Shown: one piece after another, positions 41,899-54,097 of the stretch
Position numbering within the stretch: the stretch's first letter is position 1
How the letters are laid out: every line of letters begins with the position of its first letter
Source of the DNA: Bathynomus jamesi
Taxonomy: Eukaryota; Arthropoda; Malacostraca; Isopoda; Cirolanidae
Length of the DNA stretch: 64,000 nt
Assembly: GCA_023014485.1 (NCBI GenBank)
Contig: JAJOZX010001565.1
Coordinates: 780,001-844,000 of the forward strand
Direction of reading: 5' to 3'
The notes under the pieces: generated by a model
The model's database searches: none
Told to the model about the DNA's origin: nothing
What the model saw: only the letters and a program-made list of their open reading frames with translations
Program-made: the position numbers and the translations under genes

Positions 41899-42088
41899 AG
41901 GACCATGGTGTAGTGGTTATCATATCTGACCGGCAATCGGAAGATCCCGGGTTCGATTCCCGGGTGGTTACCTCATTTTTTCATTTGTTCGTTCTCCCTC
42001 CTCATCTTGCGCGGGATGTTCTCCTATACAAGCGTCGTTCTTTACGTTAATTATACTGCGTGTTCTTCGCAGTTGAAATGTATATATA
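41899..42088 (+). mobile_element. tRNA-like SINE with intact head
   Basis: The head (41899-41972) folds as a tRNA. Position 8 is T, with A box TGGTGTAGTGGTTATCA, a five-pair anticodon stem TCTGA/TCGGA, loop CCGGCAA (anticodon-position GGC), and T arm CCGGG-TTCGATT-CCCGG. Its overall frame resembles tRNA-Val, but position 33 is C instead of the invariant U and the acceptor stem pairs only in part (GACCA/TGGTT). It is therefore more likely a SINE head than a tRNA gene. The body follows, ending in TATATATA. Confidence 0.7.
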
Positions 42089-42180
42089 TATACGAATTAA
42101 GGGAAAAACACTATGTGAGAGGACAATTTATTAATATTCACAGTCCAAGTTTAAATGTACATCACATATCTTTCATGGAT

Positions 42181-42790
42181 CTTTTCAGTTTTATGAACTG
42201 TAAAAATTTTAAATAAAAATATATTTTTCTAGTGTAGTTTTATCCGCTAATTTAAAAAATAATATTCTTTTTTTGGAGAAACGAAGAAAAATTATAATAA
42301 TTTGCGTTGAAAGTACTAATCTAAGCGTCGTGTACGCTATTTTTACGCACCTAGGCAAGTTAGGCGTAAGCTTTGTCGTGCATTAATTAATTAAATTTAT
42401 TTATTGTTGGTGTAAAGAGTATACAAACGTCAAGTTTTGCAAAGATGAACTTCATGAGTCATCCTACTATGGATGATTACAACCAACAACTTTTACCTAG
42501 ATGAGAAACTAAACTAATTTTAACTATACCTAACCTAACAACCAAACCTAACGTAATCTAAATAGCTTTCTTCCATGTTCCAAGTTTGTGCCGAGGCAAT
42601 TCTAAAACAACCAATGAAAATCGGGGGTCCAAACTACACCATTGAAATAGACGAGATGGTACTTGGGGTATTTTTATAGTTTTTTTCCGTTTCTCCCAAA
42701 AAAGAATGTTATTTTTTAAATTAGCGGATAAAATTACACTAGAAAAATGTATTTTTATTTAAAATTTTTACAGTTCATAAAACTTAAAAG
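42181..42790. mobile_element. Foldback element with 104-bp arms
   Basis: Arms 42181-42284 and 42687-42790 are inverted (TTTTATCCGCTAATTT / AAATTAGCGGATAAAA, AACTGTAAAAATTTTAAATA). The loop of about 400 bp holds CCTAACCTAAC words and no gene. A related arm fragment appears at 56450-56515. Confidence 0.75.
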
Positions 42791-42824
42791 GCCCTCTTTC
42801 ACCTGTACAATGAAAGTTAAGGTA

Positions 42825-43025
42825 AAGTCCTTAAATATCGGAGGGTTGGAACTCGGGTGATTGGGGCGTGACTCCTTTCCGTATCACCGGACGCGTTTAA
42901 AAGTGCACTGAATTCGTTAGCACATCCGCCATCTTTCTTGTGCTCCTTCAGTCGCTTTTCCAAACTACTTCTTGTTCGTCCGATATGGTTTTTATGACAG
43001 TGGTTACAATGGATTTCGTATACTG
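42825..43025 (-). pseudogene. PLE3: isolated GIY-YIG-like endonuclease fragment
   Basis: Too short for most gene finders. The minus strand from 43025 reads VYEIHCNHCHKNHIGRTRSS and LEKRLKEHKKDGGCANEFSA, then SGDTERSHAPITRVPTL. VYEI...HIGRT...R..EH aligns with the GIY-YIG fold of Penelope-like elements, including the CxxC pair between the two strands. No RT is adjacent. Confidence 0.65.
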
Positions 43026-43317
43026 TAGTCTACCGATTTATCGTTCATATACGTTTCGTTTTTTTTATTATATGGCTGCCAACTCTTTGTAAGATACTGA
43101 ACGCTATTATATAATTAGTATTTCTGAGAAATTTCTTAGAATTCTCAAGTGTTTATTTTATGGTAGAAAAATATATTTGCTATATTGAACGCTCTCTTGT
43201 CTCCTACCGGTGTTTCCCAGATTTTTATTAGGCTTTTATCTTTCAAAGGTTTCAAAGTGATAAAATGTCTTGTATACCATTCGAAAGAAGAAACATCAAT
43301 TTAAGAATATATATATA

Positions 43318-43730
43318 CAGGGTGGGCCGTAAGTTTCCATACATAGGAAAAATAAACATTTTTTTATGGACAACCATTTTTATTTATATAATATGCTCTA
43401 CATGGTTGCCATTGTTTTGAAAACACATTTCAATACGTGTTCCCCACTGTTGATGAACACGCATTAGCACAGTTGACGTTATGCTTGTAATGGCGTTGGT
43501 GATACGTTCCTTTAGATGATTTATGTCTCGTATCTTTTCCTGATACACCATGGCCTTCAAGTGCCCCCAAAGATAGAAATCAAGGGGGGTGAGATCTGGG
43601 GATCTGGGAGGCCACTCCACAGGACCACGCCGACCAATCCAAGCATCCGGAAACTGCTGATCCAAATACCGACGCACGTGAAGACCATAATTTAAATTTT
43701 CCTATGTATGGAAACTTACGGCCCACCCTG
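43318..43730 (-). mobile_element. Mariner deletion derivative, 413 bp
   Basis: The ends CAGGGTGGGCCGTAAGTTTC and GAAACTTACGGCCCACCCTG are exact inverses. The left flank is TA. It retains only the transposase C-terminus on the minus strand. Confidence 0.88.
43384..43677 (-). pseudogene. Mariner-type transposase C-terminus
   Basis: RRYLDQQFPDAWIGRRGPVE, WPPRSPDLTPLDFYLWGHLK (third catalytic Asp in PLDF) and VYQEKIRDINHLKERIT are visible. The second catalytic Asp lies just upstream of what is retained. The family differs in sequence from the foldback elements at 12891 and 17457, but the fold segment is the same. Confidence 0.85.
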
Positions 43731-43752
43731 TGATATATATATATATATATAT

Positions 43753-44715
43753 AATACTGTAATGTCGAAGTTAAGTGGAGCTACAGACAGACGTTTTCGT
43801 ACCAAGAAGTCCATAGCTTAGAGGATAAATGGCAGGACTCATGGATAGCTTGGATGATCGGGTTGGTTGATTTTTTAATTCTTTGCATTAGACTGTGTTG
43901 AGCACGTCTTGTTACCTCCGGGAAGCTCGAGACATTGCGGGTAGCAAACATTTGCGAAGCTGAGCATCTCGGGGGTAATTTATGTAAGAGTCTAAAAGAC
44001 CTGCCTGTTGTACAGCAAATTTAGAGTTCTGCCAGAACCTTTTTTATAATTCACCCGCAGTTGCTGTCCGTATATATTACTGCAGAAAGTACGAAAGAGT
44101 GTCTTTAGCTTCACTTGTACAGAATCGAAAGTTCCTTACGGTCAGATTCGCTTTAGCACATAGGCTTCGAGATTGTAATATATATATAAATAAACAATGT
44201 TAAATGCTTCATTTGGGTTAGATTAAGTTAGGTTGTTAGTTATTTAGTGTCATTGTTTTGGTCTTGTCAGTCCGATGGGCATAGGTCCAAAATTTTAGTA
44301 GTTTTTAGTAGTTAACTTATTTAAAAAGAGGTTAAATAAGTTAAATGGTTTAAATATAATTTAAAACTATATGAAATAATATGTGCAGCATTTTTGCCAT
44401 GCACCGTATCCCCAAGATGGTGTCATAAACAGGATATACCAGAGTGTTATAGCAATTTTGAGTTCGTATCACGTTTTTAATGTTGAAAATGTTGTTTTCA
44501 TAATTTATGAATATGGATAGTAAATTTAATATTATTTTTGTTCTATTCTTACATTCGTAAATTATATAAATTTTTGCGTATTAAGTGAATTTTAATTATT
44601 AATGGCCAAATCAGTGTTACATAGTTGATGTTGAGATTTATGAGTCCCTACACATTCGCTATCGAAATACAGTATATTAATTCATTTAGCATTTATAGGA
44701 CGACTCTTACGACGT
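43753..44715. other. Anonymous spacer
   Basis: No coding region or recognised repeat was found between the mariner derivative and the next TIR pair. Confidence 0.3.
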
Positions 44716-45747
44716 TTTCTATTCGGCAAAAAATTGTTAAACATTTAGAAAATTCTAAACTTTAACAAAAATACTGCACTCTATTCGATATCAAACGTTA
44801 GAAATTGTTTGAACTTTTAAGAATTTCATAATCATCTGAGGTGCATATATATATATATTATATATATATATATATATGACTAAAGTTTAGCAGGTTTTTT
44901 GTTTACAAACATACTGCAACTTAGGACCGGGTTGCAGAATAATTTTTTTGCATACGATACAGGCCCATAAGCAGAGTGGGGGGGGGGGGGGCGAACGACC
45001 CCTTCCTTGAAAGGAAAGGTTCACGGATCACCTGAAGATCAGGGCACCCAGCCTTCGTTACTTAGCCTTATAAGGCTAACTAACGAAAATATCACGACTT
45101 AAACTAACCAATCGTCGAGGGCGTACAGTTAACCTAACGATTGATTATTAAATAAACGCTTGCATTTTTTTCTTTCGAAACATCACAAACTACTCAAAAC
45201 CCCCTTCGCAGTGACTAGGTCCTCGCACCAAAACGTCTACCTTTCTACAATTTCGAACGCCCTCCCCACCTTGGGAAGTCCTGGCTACGGGACTGCGATA
45301 ACAATATTAATATAATTATTGTTCATTATGGAATGAGCTCCACAACAACCGAGTATAAATAAAATTAGATGCACATTACTAATTTTTTGAAAGAATAAGT
45401 AGTTTTAATTAACAGTGATTTAAGCCTAATTCGGCTTTATGAAAAGCCTATTCTCCCCACTTTAAGGGTTAATTATAGGGTACATTTGGTAGCCTAGCTT
45501 TAAAAACAATACAAATAAGCATACAAAAGTCTAGCCTAGCATGGGCGATGGGCCTGTGGCATAGGCTAGTTTTTGATTAATTAATTACTTAAATAATATA
45601 CTCGAATGTTTAGAGCTTCCACATACCATTCCGTTTGTTTACTGTAACATCAGCTGACGAAAGTTTTGACGATTTTGTAAACGTGTTCTTTTCGTCAAGG
45701 ATCAGGAATTTTAGCTAAACTTTAGAATTTCGTTTGCCGAATAGAAA
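44716..45747. mobile_element. Possible 1-kb TIR element
   Basis: TTTCTATTCGGCAAA (44716-44730) and its exact inverse (45733-45747) are followed inward by related ATTCTAAA/CTTTAG sequence on both sides. The interior holds (TA)n, a 14-G run (44978-44991) and half of a TTAGG-type foldback (45024-45140). No coding region. Confidence 0.45.
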
Positions 45748-47762
45748 CACTTTTACAACATGAAAATGTTTATTATTGCGACATACGTTTAGAAATGGCA
45801 ACTGTTGCCATTCTAAACTTCAAGGTCGTCGACTTTAAGTACATTAGTATAAAATTCGAAATCAGGAACAAAAATCATTTAAAATCGCAAGGCCTAAAGT
45901 GGTTGAGATACAGATTTTAACTAGGTTAATCCTAGATACACGTGGTGGTTAATATCCAAGGCCCCCTCCTCTCTCACCCCCAACCCCAACACGATACACC
46001 AACTCTTATTTCTCCCTCCTATTTATAAACATTTTTATGCGTGGAAGAATATAATTTCTGCCGACCGACTACACTCACGGTATGACGCATTCTACACCCA
46101 AAAGAGTTAACAGCTGCCGCTATATATTTAATTATATCGCTTATTTAGGTTAAACAAAAAATCGTCAAATTATCTCTACCATAAATCAAATTCATATACA
46201 TATTTTATCCTTTATACTAAATATTCACAAAATTAGGAATATAATAGTATATTCAGAAATAAAAAATAAAACATGTATATCATATAGAATTGCCTATAGA
46301 GTTGCCTATTATTAATTTTGTATAACTTTACTTTAAATTTCACTTAAAAAATAAGACTGTACAAGAAATTTGTTATTTATTGACAAGAAAATGAGTTTAT
46401 GAAATCCTAAATTTAGGTGTAGAGAGTGTACTTGCATTTCAGTCGTACGTCTGGCAGCGCTCACAAGCCGAACGAATAATAATACAAAAGAAAATGAAGG
46501 TGTAGAATGTAGAAAACGAATGGGAAAATTAATAATGTCTTATTATTGTTATTTAATTTTAAATGTTGTTTATAATTTATAATTTAGAAATATTTATAAA
46601 GGGTACGTTAAAGTTTTTGGTAATTCTGTAAATGCACACTTTGTTATACAATATACATTATTATAAATAATATGAACTTAACTAAGTGTAGTCTGGGTGT
46701 ACGGGACAATGAAACCTTAACATTAGTTTAAATCAATAACGTAAGCATTTTACATATCAATTCAAACTTGAGGTTAAAGGTTAATTTCTGCTTACTTAAA
46801 ATACATCTAAAAGTATACTACACTAGAAAGAGATACATATTTAAAAAAATTGAAAACACTCCTTTAACTGCATTTATTCTTCGCCATCATTTATGCTTTA
46901 CAGAGGAAAGGGTCCCAAGCCCAGTCTAACTCTTAGTGCTTGAGTTGCCTATTAAGTAGATTTTTTTAAAAATTTAAGAGAAACGTGTAATAAATAGTAT
47001 ATTTGGGTGCGTAAAAATTGGGTTATATGTCATCTGCGAAGTAACTGTGCAGGAAACATATATTAACATAACAATAATTAATTTAAGAAATGAATAGACA
47101 ACCCACCTAGGCCTAAAAATAACCAATAGAAGTATTTGAAAAGCATCACGTGACTAACTGTTAAGATTATGCCCCTCCCCTTGCCGCCACATTCGCAGGT
47201 TTTGTTCAATGTGAGTGGATCCAAATAAAGAACGCGCTTAATTTTATCAAATTTTACATGAATTTTTCTGTAAATTATCTTCATGAAAATGGTAAGTACA
47301 ATGGATTAACTTATTTTATATTTAAAACTGTAAACAAAACGTGTGGCGATGGCAAAAACATGTTACAACAAAATTAATATGGCGCTCTTTCTTACCTTTC
47401 CGTTGGAAAATAAATGTTGTTCTCTCGTGCTCTTGCTTCGCAAAGTGAGTCAAGTTAGTTGCCAGACGCGAATTTTCGACACCAAACTGATGTATCGAAT
47501 TGTGGTGAATTGGTGAAACGGCGAATAGTAAAATAAATTATAAAGTTTGTTTATTTGTCTTATTCTCTGTATTACCGTTTTGATGTCTCATTTTTGTTAT
47601 TGTTTCTACAGTATTCATTTTGAAATAATCTTCATTGTATTGCATAAATTTCAACATTTTATTTAAACATTTCAACGTATCTCAGACTCTTCCAATCATG
47701 ACTGATAATGGGACGAGTGTTGCCGAAACATTTCCGTTGTTCATAAAAGAAACGTCCCAAGC

Positions 47763-47794
<32 letters not shown>

Positions 47795-47795
47795 G
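45748..47795. other. Long anonymous AT-rich stretch
   Basis: About 2 kb without a recognisable gene, repeat or RNA. A (TA)n tract lies at 47764-47789. Short frames are scattered and unsupported. Confidence 0.35.
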
Positions 47796-47956
47796 AATGA
47801 GAACCAGTGGATCTTTAATTCACTTTGTGCGGTGGTAGTCTTTGCATTAACCCACTGAGCCAACCAGATTGTGAAAAAGGAGTCATTCAAACCCATTGAA
47901 ATTGTGTGTTTATAGTGTTCCCTTTTCTTTCGCCATTTATACTTATATATATATAT

Positions 47957-48240
47957 AACCTTTGGTTAGCTTCCGCCCGAATTGTTCATTCTGACGAAGG
48001 TCAAGCTTTTCACTCCACCTTAGACCTACAGTTTAACGTGGAATCCGAACCACGCCCCATCAGCAGCCCAGCGTATTAACCACTAGGCCACCTAGGGTAC
48101 TCATTTATCTACCAACCACTTTCTTTATTGTGTGGAAGGATGAACAGCTGGGTTTTGCTGCGCGCCGGCTGCCGTCGGGTCTCGAACCCGGGCCGATAGA
48201 TTCGTAGTCAGCGACGCTAACCACTACACCACCGAGGCGC
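47957..48240 (-). mobile_element. Dimeric tRNA-like SINE, copy 3 (most complete)
   Basis: On the minus strand: GCGCCTCGGTGGTGTAGTGG, CCGGGTTCGAGACCC, linker GTTCATCCTTCCACACAATA, second A box GTGGCCTAGTGGTTAATACG, second B box GTGGTTCGGATTCC, and end GAACAATTCGGGCGGAAGC. Both tRNA-like units are clear in this copy. Confidence 0.85.
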
Positions 48241-48249
48241 AATTGGTAT

Positions 48250-48296
<47 letters not shown>

Positions 48297-48304
48297 GACG
48301 TAGG

Positions 48305-48416
48305 TCCAGAAGAAAAAAAAAAGTGATTCCAAAGGCTTTCTGTGTATTCAACAGTAAACCTCGTTAGGAAATACTCGAAAGGCCTTGGAATCCTTTTCAT
48401 TTTTCTTGTGGATTTG

Positions 48417-48422
<6 letters not shown>
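48305..48422. repeat. Degenerate copy of the hammerhead-bearing foldback repeat
   Basis: Contains GTGATTCCAAAGGCTTTCTG and TTTCTTGTGGATTTGCATCAT, matching 30159-30326. The ribozyme core is mutated. Bounded by (TA)n. Confidence 0.65.
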
Positions 48423-48458
<36 letters not shown>

Positions 48459-48499
48459 GCACGCAATGATCACGCTCGATTTTGTATAATGCAAAATTT

Positions 48500-48550
48500 A
48501 CCTCACGAACTTCTAATCATGAGGTCCTGGATTCGAATCCTAGTGAGGTA
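48500..48550 (+). repeat. tRNA-like fragment lacking a D arm
   Basis: TACCTCAC and GTGAGGTA form an 8-pair acceptor-like stem around an anticodon-like arm and a B box (GGATTCGAATCC). The D arm is missing. It is probably a SINE head fragment and not a tRNA gene. Confidence 0.45.
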
Positions 48551-48570
48551 TATATACTCATATTATATAA

Positions 48571-48870
48571 CATTCGTTAACCTTGGTTTTGCTTCCGCTT
48601 GAATTGTTAATTCTGACAAAGGTCAAGTTTGTCACTCCACCTTAGACCTACAGTTTAACGTGGAATCCGAACCACGCCGCACCAGCAGCCCAGCGTCTTA
48701 ACCACTAGGTTAGCTAGGGTACCATTTATTTACCAACCAATTTTTTGTTGTTGTATGGAAGGATGAACAGCTGGATTTTGCTGCGCGTCGCCTGCCGTCA
48801 CCGGGTCTCAATCCCGGACCCGATAGATTCGTAGTCAGCGACGCACGCTAACCACTACACCACCGAGGAG
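48571..48870 (-). mobile_element. Dimeric tRNA-like SINE, copy 4
   Basis: Same order as copies 1-3, with a slightly expanded linker (TTTTTTGTTGTTGTATGG) and a duplicated ACGC near 48840. Starts CTCCTCGGTGGTGTAGTGG on the minus strand. Confidence 0.82.
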
Positions 48871-50264
48871 TATATAATAATGTTAATCAATGTGTGAAAC
48901 TAGTTTCACGTAATGCCTAAAAAATTCAAGCATTTCGCGTAATTCGATTAAGCGATTAACGACTTCGTGAAGGTTAGGTTAGGTTACATTAAGTAGGTTA
49001 GGTTACATTAAGTTGGTTAAGTTAGGTTAGTAATGCGTATTACCTATGTTTAAGGGTCAATCAAATTACGTGAAATGCCTGAAATTTTTATATTGTAACA
49101 TATATAGAGGGAAAGGAAAGAAAGATATATTGAGAAGTAGGACCTACACCCATTTAATGTGTTAAGAGTTATGGATTTTTTAAATTTGTACTTTATTTTA
49201 ATTACTGAACTGTTAAAATATCTGAATTACAGTTTTGTGATGTTTGAATTTTCCGAGATGTGACCCCAAGTTTTGTTGTATACTATTCTGTTTGCTGTTT
49301 TGGCAATATTGCTCTATTTCTTGTTTAATGGACAATAAATTAAACTGTGAGACGCTGGACTCAAGGACCATAAATGAGACGCCCAGGACCACGAGCTGCC
49401 AAGCGCCAAAATTAAAAAACGAAGAAAAATGCAATTAAAGTTTGTCAACTCGCAAAATGCGATAACTTTTGAACCAATAAGATATTTGATTGATTTCGAC
49501 CATATGTACAAGTTCACAATCTGCTCCATGACTCACCCACAAGATAGAGTGGGATTCTCAACCCAGTTACTTCCATTACCCACCTGAATGAAGCATTGGC
49601 GCTCACACGTTACCCCTAATGACGCGTAAATTAACCAAAAGTTAAAGCAGTAGTTTATAAGCATACAATTGTCTTTAAACACCATTCTTAAATAAAATAT
49701 GTATGGCTTCCATTACCCCCCTGGATATCCCAAATTATCTTTTCGGGGGATAGAGGAAGGGTGGGGGAATGTAGTGGTACAAATAATAATTCAATTCTGG
49801 ACCCACTGGCACTTGGCAGGGGTCCGGAGCGCCTCAAATACAACCTTTTCCTTTTTTACTTGCTTTTTTTTCTTTAAATTCAGAATATTATTGGACCACC
49901 TGCACCATACTTTTCCTCTGCATTAATACTGGTATTGACCATGCGTTTCTACAGCAAGTTGAGTTCTCGGAATTTTCCTGAGGAACCTTACTGTTTTGTT
50001 CGGTAGCTGTTAAATAGTTTTCACCAATTTAACCAAATGTTAACTTTGAATCTGAGTTTTGTTGGGTGGGTGGGTGGGGAGGTTGGAGTAAAATCCATAA
50101 GTTTAAGAATAGAGTGTTCACGCGTTTTCTATGTTCGAAACCGGTATACTGTTTGAAAATTCACCGAATACTGCTCTGGACCAAAACGTCAACAGTTTTT
50201 AGCTGCGTTATCAGTAAGGCGGGTGAACGAAATAGTGAATTGATTTTGTATTTTTAAAGTTTGA
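48871..50264. other. Spacer with GGTTAGGTTA run
   Basis: AGGTTAGGTTAGGTTACATT-type sequence at 48978-49040 lies between imperfect inverted words (TTTCACGTAATGCCT near 48902, ATTACGTGAAATGCCT near 49066), so it may be another small foldback. From 49090 to 50264 nothing else is recognised. Confidence 0.35.
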
Positions 50265-50552
50265 GGTACTTACGTATTATCGGGCCTACCAAACTGTTTA
50301 TTATGTATTTTTGCTCTCGTCATTTTCGTTTAAACTAATGAAAATATCACAACTTAACCTAACCAATCATCAAGGGCGTACAGTTGACCTAACCGGGCAT
50401 TCAGTTAGGTCAACTGAATGCCCGGTTAGGTCAACTGTACGCCCTTGATGATTGGTTGTTAAGTTGTGATATTTTCGCTAGTTTTAAACGAAAATGACGA
50501 GAGCAAAAATACATAATAAACAGTTTGGTAGTCCCGATAATACGTAAGTACC
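50265..50552. mobile_element. 288-bp palindromic element with TTAGG-like core
   Basis: Arms of about 140 bp (GGTACTTACGTATTATCGGG...) fold around AACTGAATGCCCGGTTAGG. The core GGGCGTACAGTTGACCTAA is shared with 45024-45140, 54376-54582 and 56330-56410. Confidence 0.85.
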
Positions 50553-51041
50553 AAGTTTGATTTTGTTTCTTAATTAACAAGTGACTTTAGTTCTCAATTA
50601 TATGTTAGTTAAAGGTGTTAGGTTAATGAATATATCATTTTAATAATAATTAAGTTTAAGTATACTGACGATGCTAAATGTTGAGGGTGGTTGTGGCGTT
50701 TTAAAAATTCTTAGTTTTCTGTTTCGCACCTAAACTGCTTTTTTCTTACCCTAATGCCCTGTAAAGTTTTTTTTTCCTTATTAAATTTCCTGACGACTAT
50801 TTCCCATTACAACTTTCTACTTGAATTCCTTCCAATTATGGAGTTTGTCAAACCTGAGTGTACGATGTTAGGCTTTTTCCGAAGCTAATTTCTCACACAG
50901 AAATTATGTTTGGTGCTTAATTAAAGATACTCTTCTTGACATATGTGAATTAGTGATGTAGGACTCTAGACCTTTTTTTTCTGGTCTCGGTCTCGGCCAT
51001 GGTGGTCTCACCTACATCACTGAATTTTCTGATTTACTTTA

Positions 51042-51309
51042 CAAAGACGGATGTAAGAGTGGGGGTCGGGGGTCGGCGACGTCTGCCCCCCCCCCTAAAT
51101 TTCTTGCGAGTGCCCTCTTTTATTCTGTGATAACTGTTGTACCCAAATTAGATTTTTATTTTGTTTCATATTTAAATGAGACTGATCTAATAAAACGATA
51201 CAATTGATTTTACACTCGCTCATTGGTGGTCTGTTTTAAGAGAAAATTTATAGTACTGTGCCCTTTTTTCTTTGGACCCCCTTTACTGAAATGCCTAGAT
51301 CCGCCCTTG
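51042..51309. mobile_element. MITE K, 268 bp
   Basis: CAAAGACGGAT and ATCCGCCCTTG ends are inverted (CAARGRCGGAT). Flanking TTTACTTTA and TTTACTTCA suggest a target duplication offset by one base. A C-rich run lies at 51092-51103. Confidence 0.6.
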
Positions 51310-51684
51310 CTTTACTTCACCATCTATTAAAAAAAATCCAAAAACCTAAAGAGATTTCTAATTTGTATAAAGAAAGCACCATCCATGATTTCAATAATTT
51401 CACACTAAGTACAGACCTACACGAAAAATATTTTACACTATCTCAGATGTGCCGAGTATGTTGATGTTCCTCAAGTGCAACGGACACTTATCTTGTGTTT
51501 TAAGTAGGCAGTTAACTGCTGAAATATGTCACAAACTATGAATTTGTGAATAAATTCTGAGTAAATTTTGCAGTTGTCACTTGATAACCTCTTTAGAGCC
51601 TTTTGTCCTGAATGTGAAATACAGAGCTTAGGAATTAGGCATTGCACAATACTGAATACATGCAAAAATTGCATATGGTCTCGG

Positions 51685-52621
51685 CATGGGCGTATAGGAT
51701 AAGTAGTCTCTGGGGCTCCAGGTGTTTGGACCCGACAAGAAAGATGTTGCTCGGAGCTTCAGAGCCAAATTTGCATAACCTAAAAAAAAAATATTGAGCT
51801 AGCACATTAGCGTCTGCAGGAATTTTTCTAGTGTAGGGCTGAGCGAAAATGAAAGGGCCAAGCCATAAAAAATGATGCTGGTAGAAGCAAGGGGAGTCTG
51901 GACTGTGGAGTTTTAAAAATGTATACTTCCACTTTTTGGTAGTAGTATTTGTAGGAAGACAAAGCTGAATTTTTATAAATATGTTAATTTGGGGTTACTT
52001 AAACCATAGTATTGTTATGTCATGTATTTATTATTATTTATCGTGTATCATGCTAGGTAAACAATATTACTTACTGTTAACTTGTGTTAAACTTAGTCTA
52101 CAATACAAAATTCAGATTAAAACAAAAATAAACACTTCTTATATCTAATTTAATGCAAGGCGAACAATAGCTTCAATGGATCTAATCATCTAATACTACC
52201 ATTTGATATGAATACAGTTATCTAGGTTTACATACTACGACAGTACAGTTATTGTACTGAACATGGTGATTAAACAGCCTCATAATAGAACAAAAATATT
52301 TGTACAAGACACTGTGTCTTAGACACAAAGCATCAGATAACAGTACACTGAGTGAACATTTTTAAACTAGCGCCTGACAGCCTTGAGGTGATAGCTGCTG
52401 TGTATCCTTGAGGCCACACAGCAATTATCACAAATAAAGCACTCAAAATCTGACTTCCACATACAGCAGCTATGCCTTCTAAGCCTGTTTTCCTCCCTTT
52501 TTAATTTTTCTCTCATTGACATGATGTGATGGACCCGACAAAGTGATGGAAAATGGACCCGACACAAAGGTTGACTGGGGGAGTCCAGGACCCCCCCGAC
52601 TCCCCGCCTCCTACGCCCATG
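51685..52621. mobile_element. hAT-like element J, 937 bp
   Basis: The ends CATGGGCGTATAGGA and CTCCTACGCCCATG are flanked by a perfect 8-bp duplication GGTCTCGG (51677-51684, 52622-52629). GGACCCGAC repeats occur near both ends. No transposase remnant was recognised. Confidence 0.88.
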
Positions 52622-52669
52622 GGTCTCGGTCTCGGCCATGGTGGTCTTGACTACATCACTGATGTGAAT

Positions 52670-54040
52670 ATTTTACTGAATGGAACATTATTCAGTTTCC
52701 TAGATTAGAGATGTGACTAAGGCACCTAATTTTGCGTGTCAAAACCGATTGAAAAACTGGATTCAAGATAGGCCTAAATAGGACCAAGGCCTATATGAGG
52801 CGTACAATATTATTGGTAGGCAAAGTTCGTCTTATGGGTGAATGCAGTCTTAATTCTTCATTTTTGCTTAAAGTCGTTCTAAATAAAGTTAAAAGGTAGT
52901 TTTTAATTATTTACTTGCTTTGTTAATTTCAGCTTATCGATATCTCATTCACTAAAATTTAGTAATAATGACATCTGATTCCAAAACTACATTATAATTT
53001 ACTGTGAAGAGTTCTCTAAACTCGATAAGTGTGTACCACGTCTGTTTGTGTACGGTAACTATCAATCTTTTTTATTTATTAAACCATGAAATTCTCTGAT
53101 CCTGCACCCCTTTAGTCATATTTAAATGTTTTTTTTTAATCCCGGCAATAAAATTTAGATCTTAAAAAACTGGATTGAAAAGGAGAAAATAATGGTCGAG
53201 GCACCATGAAACGTCATGGTCGTCCAACAGGATTCAGAGCTTTTCTCGTAGGCCATGGTTATCTTTAGTTTGGAAAAAAAAAAAAAGATTTAGGCTTGAA
53301 ACCCAAGTGTATTCGACAGGTAGCAATTAAGTTGTGCCATTTAAAATAACATTGTTACTCAACTCGCATTGGTAGTTGCGTTTGTTGATTATTTGAAGAC
53401 GTTTATTAGTCGCAGCATTTTTGGTTCGTGAATGACCTCTTTACTAAATAATTTATGAAACTGAATTTAAAACAAAATTTTCAAATTTTAGTTTTTATAT
53501 AAATTGAAAAAAGTTTTCGTCTCTAGTTTTACTTTGAAAATAAAACCGGAGACTGACAACGAAAATGGGAGAGTTGGCAACTCTATTTTTTGTCCGAGAG
53601 TTATCACTCGAAAGCTTAATAATAATTTTCGTTCATTTACTAATTAAAAAGTTAGTGTTCTCACTTATCAGTAAGTAGGATATTGGACCGCAGTCTGTGC
53701 ATCCGTAAGTTCATCACACTTTCGTCAAACTTCCAAATCGCTCAGCATACGAGTAAAATGGAGAAATTTCGCCCACATACGCGTCATCACAAGACAATAT
53801 GTCACGAGCAAGAATCGGTTCCTTGCATCAAAGATCAAGGTCACAAATAGAAGTCAAAGGTAAAATAGAGCTTTTACGTGTCTGCGTAATAACGTTTGGA
53901 CCGCTCAACATAAATTGATGAAACTTCATACGTATATGTGTCGTCACAAGACGATGTGTCGCTAGCAAGAATCAGGTCCTTGCATCAAAGATGAAAGTCA
54001 CAAGTTCAGGCGCAGGCATTGATGTCGTTCCGACATAGTT
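52670..54040. other. Spacer with an old tandem duplication
   Basis: About 53740-53865 and 53895-54005 are diverged copies in tandem (CATCACAAGACAATATGTCA versus CGTCACAAGACGATGTGTCG; CCTTGCATCAAAGAT in both). No gene is seen. Confidence 0.45.
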
Positions 54041-54097
54041 GTTATATATATATGTGTGTGTGTGTGGGATGAATTTCACAATTAAACACGTGAAATA

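Larger units (their letters stand above)
50951..52661 (-). mobile_element. hAT-like MITE I hosting two further elements
   Basis: The ends TAGTGATGTAGGACTC and GACTACATCACTG are flanked by a perfect 8-bp duplication ATGTGAAT (50943-50950, 52662-52669). GGTCTCGG words fill the ends. Inside are element K (51042-51309) and element J (51685-52621). A second copy of the host, opposite in orientation, is at 56838-57123. Confidence 0.88.

Noticed and set aside
41899..41972. Functional tRNA gene
   Set aside because: C33, weak acceptor stem, no polymerase III terminator at the expected place, and a repeated SINE body follows.
48978..49040. TTAGG-like runs as a true telomere
   Set aside because: Only a few units, interrupted and interstitial, within foldback-like sequence; the same words occur in several repeats.
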